From assembly GCA_964019335.1 (NCBI GenBank), contig OZ025674.1, positions 576,835 to 640,834 on the forward strand: DNA of 64,000 bases, read 5' to 3'. Made by a program: the position numbers and the translations under genes. The notes below the pieces were generated by a model, which was given only the letters and a program-made list of their open reading frames with translations, was not told the origin of the DNA and did not search any database. Positions 35,806 through 46,506 of the stretch are shown here, piece by piece (the stretch's first letter is position 1; the number at the start of each line of letters is the position of its first letter). Source of the stretch: Diplonema japonicum (lineage: Eukaryota > Euglenozoa > Diplonemea > Diplonemida > Diplonemidae).

Positions 35806-37674
35806 ATGGAGCGGAGAATATCCCCAAAGAGACACATAGGGAGGGTCCCGCTGGAGCCGCTGTCGCCTTATGAGCATCTAAGCAGGGAAGGCTGGAGGGA
35901 GAGGGATATGGACAGGGACGCCAGGGAAAAAGACGAAGATGCCACCTACGTATTCATGCACGGTAAGGGGAACAAGGAGACCGTTCGGCAGTACGACGCT
36001 AAGCGGGGAGTCATGAGAACAAATTCGTTTACACCACCAAGAGACAGAGGCGCCAGGGATAGGGATGAGGGGTACACCCGCTACAGAGACCGTGAAAGCC
36101 GACACCACACACCGCAAAAAGACTACAATCACTACGACGAGTTTAAGTACGAAGATGCATGGCATGGTGATGCTAGTGGTCACTCATGGGACCACAGACC
36201 GTACGATGATGATAAGCGGTACCATGGCGGGGATACAAGGGACTACTCATATGATAGGAGGAGGTCACGAAGCAGAAGCAGAAGCAGAAGCAGAAGTAGG
36301 AGTGGGAGCAGGGGCAGGGACAGGGACAGGGACAGATACGACATCCATGGGTTCGACGACAAGGAGGTCATGGCAAATGAACTCAAAATGTATAAGCACA
36401 AGGACGCTGTTGCGACCTCTCGCATTATCGACCTGCAGCGGAAGCTTGATGCAAAGGTATTGCGTACTCTAAGGAATATAAACCACAGTCGGCTGCGCTG
36501 GAGAGGGCGGAAGAAGAACTGAGAAGGCGTCCTAGAAGCAACGTACCACATACGTCACAGAGCTCTTCATTCACACGCCCACCCAGCCCGCAACGCGGCA
36601 GGTCGAAAACGGTGCCGAAACACTTATTTGTAAAGGCGCCCAAACAGCATCTTGCCGAAGGTGTCTTCACACTGCGACACGGCGAGCTCCTCAACAACTG
36701 GCCGGTATGTTAGGTCATCAATTCCGAACAATGCACTTTCACTGCCTCAGGTGTGGGGCTGCGGGAATAAGCGACTGTACTCGGGATCTAAGGAGTACTG
36801 GCTGGTAACCGACGATGCGACAGATATGCCGAAGAGTAGGGGATACGTGCAGTCGAGCAAGCCACATTGTGGTTTGATGCCTGACAAGACGACCGAATGG
36901 AAGGTGTTCGAAGAGACAGGTTGGGAGGTGGACAGAACCATCATGGTTTCTGTCACAGATGTCAGTTCACGACACCCGGAGAGCGGCAAGTTGACCAAAA
37001 TGCAGCATCCTGCACCACACGACTCGCGGATAAGGAGCAGTAGTACTGGTAGAAAAGACTTTTCCCAAGCAAAAGCACAGCTACTAAGAGGTGTTGTTCT
37101 GCGTAAGGTATGGGTTTTGTCTTCGTCACCGTTTTGGTCACAGTTTTCGGCGAAAAGCGACGCCAGCGAACATTTTTTCAGCCTTGTAGAATCACATGGA
37201 GCGTACTTCTTGTCGTACCATGACTGCCGACAGGTATTGCTGCATACACCAAGATACATATCAACAGACCAACGGTGGCTATGACAAGAGAGTACCACTA
37301 CCAGATGTCGTTTCCCTCTCTTTGGGTCCTTTTGAGTCCAGGAACTTCATCAAAGGCCCAACTGAGGTATGTATTTTTTGTTTAATAATAAATTACAGAC
37401 ATCTGACCCTGGCCTGTGCGTGACAGTTGCACTGGAGCAAGGACAGTTGGACCTTGAAGCTTTGAACCAGCAGTCACTAGTCAGCTTTGTTCTGGCAATC
37501 TCTGTCATGTGCGAGCATAATATTCGCGCTTCGGGAAAAGCGCCGCTCACGTCGGTTGAAAACATCACCGCTTCTCAGAAGGCAGTGCGTGAGCTGTGGG
37601 CACAGCAGATTGCCCACCCTGCACCCCAGCCTAGCGGCACATGGAAGACGCAGCCGAATGGCGTACACGGGTAA
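35806..37674 (+). CDS. Arg/Ser- and Arg/Asp-repeat protein with unrecognised C-terminal region (562 aa)
   Basis: Exons 35806-36456, 36489-36704, 36751-37107, 37144-37233, 37268-37366 and 37399-37674; five introns of 32-46 nt, all phase 0. The N-terminal 220 residues are highly charged with RD/ER runs and a pure RS repeat (RRRSRSRSRSRSRSRSGS) followed by RDRDRDRY, as in SR-type nuclear splicing factors. No RRM is visible. A short coiled coil then precedes ~330 residues that look folded (VWGCGNKRLYSGSKEYWLV, TIMVSVTDV, YFLSYHDCRQ, LEALNQQSLVSFVLAISVM) but match no family I know. An RS domain suggests a nuclear RNA-processing role; this is inference. Confidence 0.65.
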
Positions 37675-37767
37675 TTAGACTAGACTCCTAGATGTATTTA
37701 TTGTTAATGTTAAGTGCAGTACACTCTGCATGCTTTGCGTTGAAACACGCCACAGGCCCATCAGCAT

Positions 37768-39254
37768 ATGAGAATAGGCAGTGATGTGGGCTACTCAAGT
37801 GCCGTGCGGTATAAGATAGAACAGAGGCTTGGGGAGGGTGCTTTCGGTGTGGTGTATAGGGCGCGATCCAACCAAAGTGGTGCCATGGTCGCTGTGAAGT
37901 CCATCACCGAGGACGATGATAAGGTCAACGTGTTACGTGAGTTAGCTTTGATGCTCCATTTTAAGGATTGTCCGCACATACCCCAGATTTTTGGCGCCTT
38001 GCCAAACCCATCAGGTAGTGAGAATAGTGTAGTGCTGATGATGGAGCTCCTCGACATTGACTTGCAGCAATGGTTGGAGAGCCGGGCTCAGCAGATTGAA
38101 ATGTCCCATGTAAGATTGCTGTTATATCAGATGCTTGGCGCACTGCACTGGTTGCATGGGTGTGGCGTCATCCACCGCGACATCAAGCTGCCCAATATGC
38201 TTCTTTACAAGGAATGGTTCTTGAAGGTCTGCGACCTTGGAGAGGCCGACATCAACGGGGAGGAAAAGAAATATGCCCGTGTCGGCACTTACGCACCTCG
38301 TGCGCCTGAATTACTCGTTAATATTTGTCCGTACAGCACAGCCACAGATGTCTGGAGTGTAGGTATCGTGTTCCAGCACCTGCTGGCCGCGTTATATAAC
38401 AAAGAAGTAGTGATCGACGAGGACAGCTGGTCCACTTCGCACGACAGTGTTATGGAAGATGTTGTGAAAGTGACGGGGATACCCTCTGACAAAATGTACG
38501 AAGAAGGCATTTTGCTCGCAGACGCTGAGTGCCCTCAGTTCCTGGACGAAGGTGACTGGGCTGGTATGCAGAGTACATTAATCATCGCAACTTAGATATT
38601 CAAACCTTTGCGGAATTAATGCGCTCTATGAAGTACAAGAACACGAGCCCCCTGGATTGGTCAAAGGAATGGGAAGTACAAGTTCTGCCCCAAGCACAAG
38701 ACCTACTAGGCAGAATGCTTTGTTTCGACCCTGCCAACCGTATCACCGTCAGTGACGCGTTGCAACATGAGTTTTTCACCAAAGCAGAGACCAAGGACCG
38801 CGCCCGTCGCACATTCATTGACGAGGTATCATCGATGGGTGTGGCAGTGAATCTGAACAGAGTGGATTCACCTTTCATATTCGACAACTCAGATGCTGAG
38901 ACGCGGTTGCAACAACTTGTCACGCACCTTCGAAAGGAGTCGGAGCACGAAGCTGCGGAAGGGAACAGCAAAGTGGATGAGTATTACATGCACAGGAAGA
39001 GGATAATAGGCAACATGATGATCTCGCCTCTTGTTGTTCCTGAGGAGGTAAACCGTGCAAGGAGCACACTCTTCCAGCGTTCCAGAGATAAGTTGCTGAT
39101 GAAACGTGATCAAAAGACCGTCCTCCCCAGGAGCATGACAATCGGAGGTTTGTGCAACTTCGACAACTTAGACGCAAGCGAAGAATACATGACTCGCAGC
39201 AACAGTATGCATGGCATCGCGGTGTTTCCAAGCCCCGATGTTAAGAGGCACTGA
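37768..39254 (+). CDS. Protein kinase, MAPK/CDK-like with altered DFG (484 aa)
   Basis: Exons 37768-38563 and 38596-39254 (32-nt intron, phase 1). Kinase motifs: GEGAFGVVY, VAVKS (Lys44), HRDIKLPN (Asp138), then CDLGEAD in place of DFG (Asp156 kept), and an activation segment ending TYAPRAPELL, which is the CMGC-type RAPE form without the TxY dual-phosphorylation motif of classical MAPKs. The lower lobe continues in exon 2 (LLGRMLCFDPANRITVSDALQHEFF), close to the CMGC consensus. A ~150-residue tail beyond the kinase is unassigned. All catalytic residues are present, so activity is likely; substrate unknown. Confidence 0.85.
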
Positions 39255-39436
39255 CCTGTCGTTGTAGCGACCACAGACCACCTGTGGACAGCGAGCACTT
39301 AGATGGTGTACGTACTGCATGTCACCTAGTTTCATTTCGCACCTCTCGCTTGTTGTAGGGCGGGCAGGTGGTTTTGTTTATGTTTTTACAAGTGTTAATT
39401 TAACATCACATACCCGAGTATAGTCACACAGACAAC

Positions 39437-39976
39437 ATGGTGAGGGTGTACGTGCTGAGGCACGAGAGGAGGGGGCATGACCAATCTCACAAGTCAAGGC
39501 TCACTGCAGAAGGCAGTAGCAATGCAGAGAAACTGGTAAAGAGCCTCCGTGAACTTGGGGTGAACAAGGTGTACTGTTCGCCCTTTTTGAGAGCCATTGA
39601 AACTGTGGCACCGTATTGTAGAACACACGAAATCTCCTTACGTATCGAGTGGGGTCTTTGTGAGCTGCTTGCATCGAAACAGCATGCAGAATTTAGCGAT
39701 CCGGCACCTGAACCTGAAGAACTCTTTGGCTGCTCTAGAGCCTCTTATACATCAGTAGTGCCCCCTGACACTTGTCGCTATCGAGAGGGCAAGACGCTCC
39801 TTAAAAGCCGTGTCAGTACCTTTTTGTACAATCTGCGCCAAATCGTAGAGCCGTCTGATGTTGTGCTACTGTGCACCCATATGCATGTCTGCAATGTTAT
39901 TATGCAGGAAGAACAAGAAGACCACCCCCTAAATTTTGTATACCCACAAGGGGCCGTTACGCCTGTACAGATTTGA
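39437..39976 (+). CDS. Histidine phosphatase (phosphoglycerate-mutase superfamily) protein (179 aa)
   Basis: Single exon. The RH motif occurs as LRHERRG (nucleophile His9, with the usual Gly replaced by Glu10), followed by LTAEGSSNAEKL, the YCSPFLRAIET block (Arg52), an acidic residue in EWGLCELL, and the second catalytic His in LLCTHMH (His148). Length is on the short side of the family, which includes SixA-like and small-molecule or protein phosphatases acting through a phospho-His intermediate. No signal peptide or membrane segment. Substrate cannot be told. The ATG is five bases after an AG (39430-39431). Confidence 0.8.
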   Translation: MVRVYVLRHERRGHDQSHKSRLTAEGSSNAEKLVKSLRELGVNKVYCSPFLRAIETVAPYCRTHEISLRIEWGLCELLASKQHAEFSDPAPEPEELFGCSRASYTSVVPPDTCRYREGKTLLKSRVSTFLYNLRQIVEPSDVVLLCTHMHVCNVIMQEEQEDHPLNFVYPQGAVTPVQI

Positions 39977-40040
39977 TTATTTACAATGTACGCAGGCAGG
40001 GGGAATGCTTTTGGAAACGTCATCGACACGACCAACCACA

Positions 40041-40058
40041 ACCAACACCACAGGAATG
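40041..40058 (+). promoter_or_regulatory. Candidate trans-splice acceptor before the PA/ankyrin gene
   Basis: AACACCACAG then GA then ATGG: AG at 40052-40053, two bases before the start codon. Confidence 0.45.
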
Positions 40059-41664
40059 GTGAGGGCATATGGAGCACATCGCCTGCTGTGGCTGCTGCTT
40101 GTGTATGTCGAGCTTGCATCGGTGCGAAGTGAGACAGAAGTGAGCCTGCACACTGGTGAGGGCGACGTGGAGCTTGAGGAAGGCATCGACTACTGGGTAT
40201 TCCCAACGTCGGGGAGCGGTGTGGTGCACGAGGCTGGTGTTGTTCATATTCCGATGTTCGGGTGTTTTAAGGCGTCGGGACTGAAATTTAAGCACCCACG
40301 GGTAGCAGTCATACGACGTGGGCAGTGCTCGTTCCAAGAGAAAGTGGACATCGCTGCACAGATGAACGTCTCGGCAGTCATGGTGTACAACCAGGGCACC
40401 AATGAGGAAGGCCTGCTGCATGCGCCGTACATCACCCACAACCACGGGCTGCCTATCATCTTCCTCACACTTGAAGCAGGCATGATGTTGTCCTCATACA
40501 CAGGACCCATTAGCATTACAACAACACCATCTTTTTCTTGCATAAGAGACAGACGTCATGTATGATTAACAATTAACATCTTTTACGTTCTTACAGCGCT
40601 TCGCAGATGTAGCCAGCAATTTTGCCGAAGTCGATGCGAGTGAGATGAAAAACATGAACACGTCTGTAGAGGTTCTTAAAGCTCTGAAGGAGGCAGATGG
40701 TATCAATGGGTTTCACTTAGTAGTGCGCACGGGGAACGTGCCTCTCGTAACACACTTCATAGCGAAGGGTGCTGCAGTGAACGCCAAGAATCCCACAAGC
40801 AATGAAACGGCACTGCATTGTGCAGCAAGCTATGGCAGGATAGGAGTTGCCCTGCTGCTGCTTGAAGCAGGCGCTGACATCGAGGCCGTCGACCTAAAAG
40901 GAAGGACGCCTCTTGGTGCAGCGGTGTTGGCTGATTATCCCTTGGTAGTGAAAATGTTGCTTGAATACGGCGCAGATGTGCACCACGTGGATGCCGTGGG
41001 GCAGTCACTGCTATGGTACGCATGCATCAAGCACGCCTCGATGTGCGACTTGCTACTGCAGTGGGGCGCGGATCCAAACTACCAAGCTACTTCAAACCCC
41101 CATTCACCTCTGCACCACGCATCTTTGAAAGGGAGAAGAGACGTCATCAAGGTGCTGTTGAAATGGGGAGCTGACCCAACCATCAGGTCCCGCAATGCGA
41201 AGCACCTGCCAGCTGACTTGGCGATGTCACCCCCGGTGCGCCAGCTGCTGGACCCTCAGTCAACCATCTCTCAGTCATTTTCATTTTTTGAGTTGGAGGA
41301 TTTTGATACGGATCTTCACTTTCTGGATTTTATGACAGCTCTTTGCATCATCTCTTTCGTTTATCTCGGGCACCACAATGGGCCCTTCAAACACCTCCTC
41401 TTACGCGGTTTAGCACAGCTTCTTGTTGTCATGTGGGTATGTTCGTACAAGCACCTCCACTTCTATTGCAGACGCTGTTCGATGATGGTGCGCCTCAGCC
41501 AATGGCCAGCTTCTTTATATTTGCTGTTTACAATGTATGCAAGATATGATACAATATGACAAGCACAGGCGTTCGATTCGGAGACAACAGGCATGATGGG
41601 GGTGAAGCTGTCTGCATCCTTGTTCTGGATGTCTAAATGGTGGGAGATTTTTGGAGAGTTTTAG
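40056..41664 (+). CDS. Signal peptide-PA domain-ankyrin repeat-membrane protein (500 aa)
   Basis: Exons 40056-40559, 40597-41436, 41472-41534 and 41569-41664 (introns 37, 35, 34 nt, all phase 0). A signal sequence (LLWLLLVYVELASV) leads into a protease-associated domain (FKHPRVAVIRRGQCSFQEKV, ISAVMVYN-like core, GLPIIFLTLEAG). Exon 2 encodes ~5 ankyrin repeats (NETALHCAASYGRIGVALL, GRTPLGAAVLADYPLVV, HSPLHHASLKGRRDVIKVL) and then hydrophobic segments near the C-terminus. A secreted PA domain and normally cytosolic ankyrin repeats in one chain, with no membrane span between them, is odd. The alternative is two genes, a 169-residue PA protein stopping at 40565 and an ankyrin gene after the AG at 40596, but out-of-frame ATGs after that AG argue against it. 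Confidence 0.6.
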
Positions 41665-41713
41665 TTAAGCGGATTTTTTCGATACAAAAGCCTTCATCTA
41701 GGCATGCAATAAA

Positions 41714-42925
41714 ATGGACAAGAGCACTGCTGCAATCAACCGCCATGCAGCCAGCATTGAGCGTGTCATCGCCGCCTTGCGGAGCACTCGCCTTGATGAA
41801 GTCAAGAAGGGAACCTTAGATACATGGGCGGATGAGCTGGAAACAGGTTTGAGTGGCATGCAGGAGCTGGTCCACAGGAGGGGACGATCCAGATATGTTT
41901 CGCATGCCCACCAGGATCACAACGTGTACGAGTCCGCTCCGGGGGTCTTAGCTGGCTCCCTGCATGTTATGTTGGAAGGCCTGGCACACAAGGTACGGGC
42001 GACGAGGGCGGGCTGTTATCTAGTGTCTCATGGTGTAGCACGTGCAGTGGGCATGGTAGGGACACTGCCGCAGGAGAGGAGTGCCGCTTCGGACGACGCA
42101 TGGACTACTCATGTCATGGCATCAGGTATCGGGGTTAATGTCCACACAAAGGTCTCTATTGACAACTCGTCCTCTTTGTCACGGGCCACAGCGAAGAATA
42201 TGTTGTGCTTTCCACTGCCGTCGATAACGAACAGCACGTGCATAGGTGTCGTCCAGTTGTTTGACAAGGACGACGGGAAAGCCGTCTTTACGTCTTCCGA
42301 CGAGTCCGCAGTGGCTGCTTCGCTTGATGTGCTGTCATACATGCTGCAGTTCTATCCTGTCACTCCATTGCTATGGAAGTTTGACAGCAGAATCTTGCAG
42401 AAGGCGAGAAGGTTCACCCCTCCTGAACCGCCGTTGCAGTTTGGTGACAAGCCCCTGTATGACAAACAGCTGGTCTACAGGACATCACAATCGAGCAAGT
42501 TGTTCATTAAAAAGCTCCGGCAATGTACAGCATCCCTTGACAATGGGGGTGCCGTTCCTGTGGACAAACAGTGCGACCTGTATGACGTTGAGGAATATGT
42601 TGAGAAGCTAGAGGACTGTTGGAAGAATGGCATTGACCTGAATGTAGAGTATCAGTGTAACGATGAGTACACGACACGTAAGACACGCGACCTTCGTGAG
42701 GAAGCAACAAAAAGAACGAAGCAGCTTACGGTAGCATACGAAAACCTCGAGGAAGTAGAAAAGAGGTGCGAGGAGTATAAGCTTTCTTATGAAGGCATTG
42801 TTTCGGATATACGAGATCTGACGGCAGAAGATCGACCAAAGACACGTTGTTTCCTGGCCCCCAGACCCCCTCGGGGGTTAATCAGAAAAAGGAGTCGAGC
42901 CTTAGTAGGGCCGGTGCTAGCTTAG
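41714..42925 (+). CDS. GAF-domain protein (403 aa)
   Basis: Single exon. Residues ~70-215 fit a GAF domain: HVMLEGLAHKVRATRAGCYLV, a variable loop, SGIGVNVHTKVSI, AKNMLCFPLPSI, TCIGVVQLFDKDDGKAVFTSSDE and a closing helix (ASLDVLSYML). GAF domains bind cyclic nucleotides or other small ligands, or mediate dimers. The C-terminal ~150 residues contain a coiled coil (EEATKRTKQLTVAYENLEEVEKR) and a basic end. The stop is at 42923-42925; I could not join this frame to the next gene by any in-phase intron, so they are kept separate. Confidence 0.7.
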   Translation: MDKSTAAINRHAASIERVIAALRSTRLDEVKKGTLDTWADELETGLSGMQELVHRRGRSRYVSHAHQDHNVYESAPGVLAGSLHVMLEGLAHKVRATRAGCYLVSHGVARAVGMVGTLPQERSAASDDAWTTHVMASGIGVNVHTKVSIDNSSSLSRATAKNMLCFPLPSITNSTCIGVVQLFDKDDGKAVFTSSDESAVAASLDVLSYMLQFYPVTPLLWKFDSRILQKARRFTPPEPPLQFGDKPLYDKQLVYRTSQSSKLFIKKLRQCTASLDNGGAVPVDKQCDLYDVEEYVEKLEDCWKNGIDLNVEYQCNDEYTTRKTRDLREEATKRTKQLTVAYENLEEVEKRCEEYKLSYEGIVSDIRDLTAEDRPKTRCFLAPRPPRGLIRKRSRALVGPVLA

Positions 42926-42972
42926 CCTTTTCTTTAAGCATTCACAGCAGCTTCTTCATTTCAGGATATGAT

Positions 42973-44539
42973 ATGCTTGCGCCAATACGGGACGGACTGC
43001 AGGAGAGCGCAAAAGACATGCCGGGACTAAGGAACACGGTGCGGCTCACGCTGCCTGTCGGTCCAAAGCCAGGGAAGCCCAGCCTTGATTTAAGCACAAC
43101 AGCAGGAAGTGAAAGGCTTAAAGCAGCAGCATTGAAACAAGTTTCAACGGCCACCCAGATGCGTGAGGAGTTCTGGAATGACAAGGTAAGCGAGGCGCTG
43201 AAGCACGAACAGGAGTGTGCTGTTGCAAAACAGGAATGGCTTCAACAAAACCATGAAACCAAGTTAAACCAAGTGAAACAGCAGAAAGCCCTCAGAAGTC
43301 ATATTAAGGAGAAGAGTGCTTCTTGTTGGCACGAGCATGAGGCACACAGAGCACTTGTCAAGGAATCAACAACTCGTTTCATCCATTCATGGCTTCGCAG
43401 GAAGGCAAACCAGCGACAAGAATATACCCAGCACTTGCACGATGCTAAAGAAGCAGAGATGGCGCATCGGCTAACGATGGCATCGAAGAAGAAGCACCGT
43501 GTTGAAACACATGTGGTATGTTGGGTTTGAGTAGTTATGCAATGCAGAATGCACTGAATGACGAAAATGCAAAACGCAATGCGAAGCTGAAAGAGTACTA
43601 CGAGAAGTTCAACACCAAGATCATGAAGAGACACTCGGAAGAGGAGGAGCATAATGAGAAGCAGTTGCAGCAACATGCGGTATGTTTATTCGTTCTAGTG
43701 ATTTTGTACACGATTTGTAGGCGAACTGCTCCATGATTCGGCAGAAGCACGATGCACAGCAGATAGAGGTAGATGAGATAGCTTCAAAGGTGAGGGCAAC
43801 AACGCAAGAGATGTTGCAGAAGAGAAGCGATCGGGACGTACAGCGTAAAAAAGCAGAGCTGATTCACTTACGAGACATGCAGAAACACGATTTGAGAAAA
43901 GCGGCTGTGCGGGAGTTCCCTCTGTTGTTTCAATGGCTATTGTCAACAGAAATCAATGAGCGAAGTAGAGTGTTAAAGCGAGAGGTCAAGGAGTTGCGAG
44001 GGCTCAAGGATGCACTGCGCAGTGCGTTTAGTTCCATCTGGAACAGGATGAAAGTTGATGTCGTGACACGCGCAAGGAGGGGGCGGTCCCTGGAAGAGAA
44101 GACAAAACAACTTTTGCTCCAGCGTGTGGGTGATGAGCACAGGCTGAAAAGAGAGCAAGCTAAGAAGGCAAGGTTGGTGAAGGAAGCCGACCGGTTGCTG
44201 TTGAAGATAATCAAAAGGCAAGAGCATCAGCAAGATTTTTTCAAAAAGCAAAGTATGTATTGCAATTGTTTTATTGTTTCACAGAAGCAGCAGCAGCGGA
44301 GAGACAGGATCTGCTCAGCAAGCACCGCGAACGTCACAAGCAGCGTTTACTGATAGTCGCACGGCAGCAGAAGCAAGAGCTCGAGGCACCTGCAGTGGAC
44401 TGGGGTACCATATGCAGTGCAACGAAGGTGTCGCGCAATGATTCAATAGCGGAGTACGAGAGGTATGTATGTGGAGTTTCATGTATACTCACCCAGTTTG
44501 CTGTCGTTATCGGGCTTAGATGCCCCTGCGTCTCTGTAG
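42973..44539 (+). CDS. Charged coiled-coil protein (475 aa), function unknown
   Basis: Exons 42973-43515, 43548-43679, 43721-44252, 44285-44462 and 44497-44539; introns 32, 41, 32 and 34 nt, with phases 0, 0, 1 and 2 that all rejoin in frame. After a short Pro/Leu N-terminus the protein is one long Lys/Glu/Arg/Gln helix (HEQECAVAKQEWLQQNHE, LLLQRVGDEHRLKREQAKK, AAAAERQDLLSKHRERHKQR), ending SLSGLDAPASL. An out-of-frame ATG at 42968 precedes the used one. I do not recognise it. It lies directly after a GAF-domain gene whose C-terminus is also coiled coil. Confidence 0.6.
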
Positions 44540-44602
44540 CATGTGCACTTTTACAAGGGCATGTCTTACTTCACGTCCGTCATTCGTAATTCGGATTTTA
44601 TT

Positions 44603-44625
44603 TTGTTTCAATTTACCCAGTTATG
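44603..44625 (+). promoter_or_regulatory. Candidate trans-splice acceptor before the second PPR-like gene
   Basis: TTTTGTTTCAATTTACCCAG (AG 44619-44620) then TT then ATG at 44623; this fixes the short first exon of the gene. Confidence 0.5.
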
Positions 44626-45367
44626 ATTAAAAAATGCGTCATATTGAGATGTAAGCCAGTGGTGCCGCTAGAATTGGTATTAGTAACAAAATGCATGCAA
44701 TCTTACACAGGTAGCTGCCGAGCAGGACACATGGGATTTAGACGCCATAAGAAAAGAGGTGGTGCAGTCCACTGACTACGCATACAGCTCGACCCCTGCC
44801 GTTCTGGACATGATCAAGAAAAAGCGAGGAGAGATCACCTTCGCTAAAGAGTCGGATAATGGGATAAAGAGCCTCGTTGAGAAAGGAGATTTAGAAGAAT
44901 TACAGAGAAGAAAGAAGTATTTGCGAAAGACAGGGAGGGGTATCTCTCTGGGGTGGCACACTGCAGAGCTGAGTATATTGAGAATGAAACCGCCAAGTGC
45001 GGAGCAAGAGAGAGACATACGGAACATCATGCAAGATGTGCGGTTTAGTTCTGTGAATGTGACGGAAGAGTACTGGAACGCAGTGCTTTGTGCCTTGGCC
45101 GTCTACGGTATGCCCAAGGTGTTGGAAGGTTTGGACGAGATGAGCCACAGCAGCGTCCCAGTGACGAATGCGACGCTCAAGAGCGTGCTGAGAACAGCAC
45201 AGACGCAGGAGGAGGCCGCGAAGTACTTTAACCACTTTGTTAGCACTTACAGCATCATTCCTGATGAGGGGGTCGTGAAGGGTCTTCGGCGGCTGTGCAA
45301 GTCTAACAGAGAGATGGATGACCTACTGGCATTTATGCGAAATTCGTGGGGTGTGCGCGTTAGATGA
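44623..45367 (+). CDS. PPR-like protein with short first exon (236 aa)
   Basis: Exons 44623-44676 (18 codons, MIKKCVILRCKPVVPLEL) and 44711-45367, intron 34 nt starting GTATTA. The start follows a T-rich tract and AG at 44619-44620. Without this small exon the main frame has no usable early ATG. The basic, hydrophobic leader could be a mitochondrial presequence. The C-terminal half has PPR-like helical pairs (EYWNAVLCALAVYGMPKVLEGL, TLKSVLRTAQTQEEAAKYF, GVVKGLRRLCKSNREMDDLL). Likely an organellar RNA-binding protein; repeats are diverged, so confidence is moderate. Confidence 0.6.
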
Positions 45368-45423
45368 GTACCTAATGCTACCCTCGTGCACGACATCAAC
45401 ACACTGCTAGGATAGGGTGGGAT

Positions 45424-46482
45424 ATGTCGAGTGAAAATGAGATCCTTCGGTCGCGTCTTCGAGATCAAGAGCACCAGTTGCAGTTACTGCGCGCAGCCCT
45501 GAGTGGCAGGGAAGCGCTACTGAATATGCCCACGGACGATATAGATGGGAGGTGGTTGGTAGCATTTAAGAAGCAGCTCAGGGAGCAGGCCACCTTGGAA
45601 GTGAAGGCTGTTGCAGGTGGCACTGAACCAGCGTTGCCCCGTGCTGACATCGCCTTCGATATGCGTGTTGAAGCTAGCAATAGCAAAAGCACGCCTACCG
45701 TTTCCATGCAACCTGTAATGCAGCTGGACGATCTGCCGATCGCGAGTGATAAGTACGCTGAAACGCTTCTGAATACAACCAAACAGCTTCTAGATGTGTG
45801 GCAAGGTGCCCTCAGAGAGAGGTACCACGCGTTGCTATCTCAGCTGTTTGATTCTTTCACCACCTTCAAAAAATCACCAAAGGACCACTCTCTGCAAACC
45901 TTTTTGGCAGTCGTCAATGACCTGCATCCAGAAGCGGAACTACTGATGCACGAGAATAACGACGACAGTTTCTCAGGTCCTGATGGGAACCCCTTCGAAA
46001 CCGACGCAGAAGGCATCGCAGCTTATTTCAAAGGTGTAATGGACCAGCACACCAACGATTGCTTGATCAGCCGAAAAGAAGATATTTACAAAGAAGTGAA
46101 GGAAACCGTCTCAAAATTGGAAAGGGAACTCGAATCTTGGAAAACAAAGCACAGTGAGTTGGAAGCTGCCAATAAGAAATGCCTGTTGCAAAGAGATACC
46201 TTGTCAAATGATGTGGCACAATGGAAGCATAAGTATGAGATGGAAAAGCAAAAGGCTCCCGCTGTTGAAAGAAAGTCGGAAATGCCATCAGTCGTGGCAG
46301 CACCCCGGCCTATGGCCAACAAAAAGAGAATAGGGGAACTGCGTGCTGCACTTAGCCATTTTGAAGTCCAGCTTGCAGCTTCGTGTTATAATAGCCATGG
46401 TTCAGAACAGCGGCATTCAAATCTTAGAAGGAGAATGGAAGCGGTAAGGACTGAGTTGCAGCGAGAAGAGTCTCTTTTATAG
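45424..46482 (+). CDS. Coiled-coil protein (352 aa), function unknown
   Basis: Single exon. Residues 1-~35 and ~220-290 are coiled coil (EILRSRLRDQEHQLQLLRAAL; KEVKETVSKLERELESWKTK); between them is a helical, possibly folded segment (YAETLLNTTKQLLDVWQGAL, LSQLFDSFTTFKK, LQTFLAVVNDLHPEAEL). No known motif. The 5' leader GGTGGGATATG is identical in its last 11 bases to the leader of the coiled-coil gene at 22387. The 3' end lies 25 bp from an inverted-repeat element. Confidence 0.6.
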   Translation: MSSENEILRSRLRDQEHQLQLLRAALSGREALLNMPTDDIDGRWLVAFKKQLREQATLEVKAVAGGTEPALPRADIAFDMRVEASNSKSTPTVSMQPVMQLDDLPIASDKYAETLLNTTKQLLDVWQGALRERYHALLSQLFDSFTTFKKSPKDHSLQTFLAVVNDLHPEAELLMHENNDDSFSGPDGNPFETDAEGIAAYFKGVMDQHTNDCLISRKEDIYKEVKETVSKLERELESWKTKHSELEAANKKCLLQRDTLSNDVAQWKHKYEMEKQKAPAVERKSEMPSVVAAPRPMANKKRIGELRAALSHFEVQLAASCYNSHGSEQRHSNLRRRMEAVRTELQREESLL

Positions 46483-46506
46483 ATGCCAGTACTAGACTTT
46501 TGCATA

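Noticed and set aside
42880-42980. Joining the GAF gene to the following coiled-coil gene by an intron
   Set aside because: No donor/acceptor pair gives a matching phase; a stop followed by a pyrimidine-rich AG fits two separate genes.
44463-44710. A ~240-nt intron fusing the coiled-coil gene (42973) with the PPR-like gene
   Set aside because: A 34-nt intron to 44496 gives a clean stop for the first gene, and a separate short first exon explains the second, both in the usual size range.
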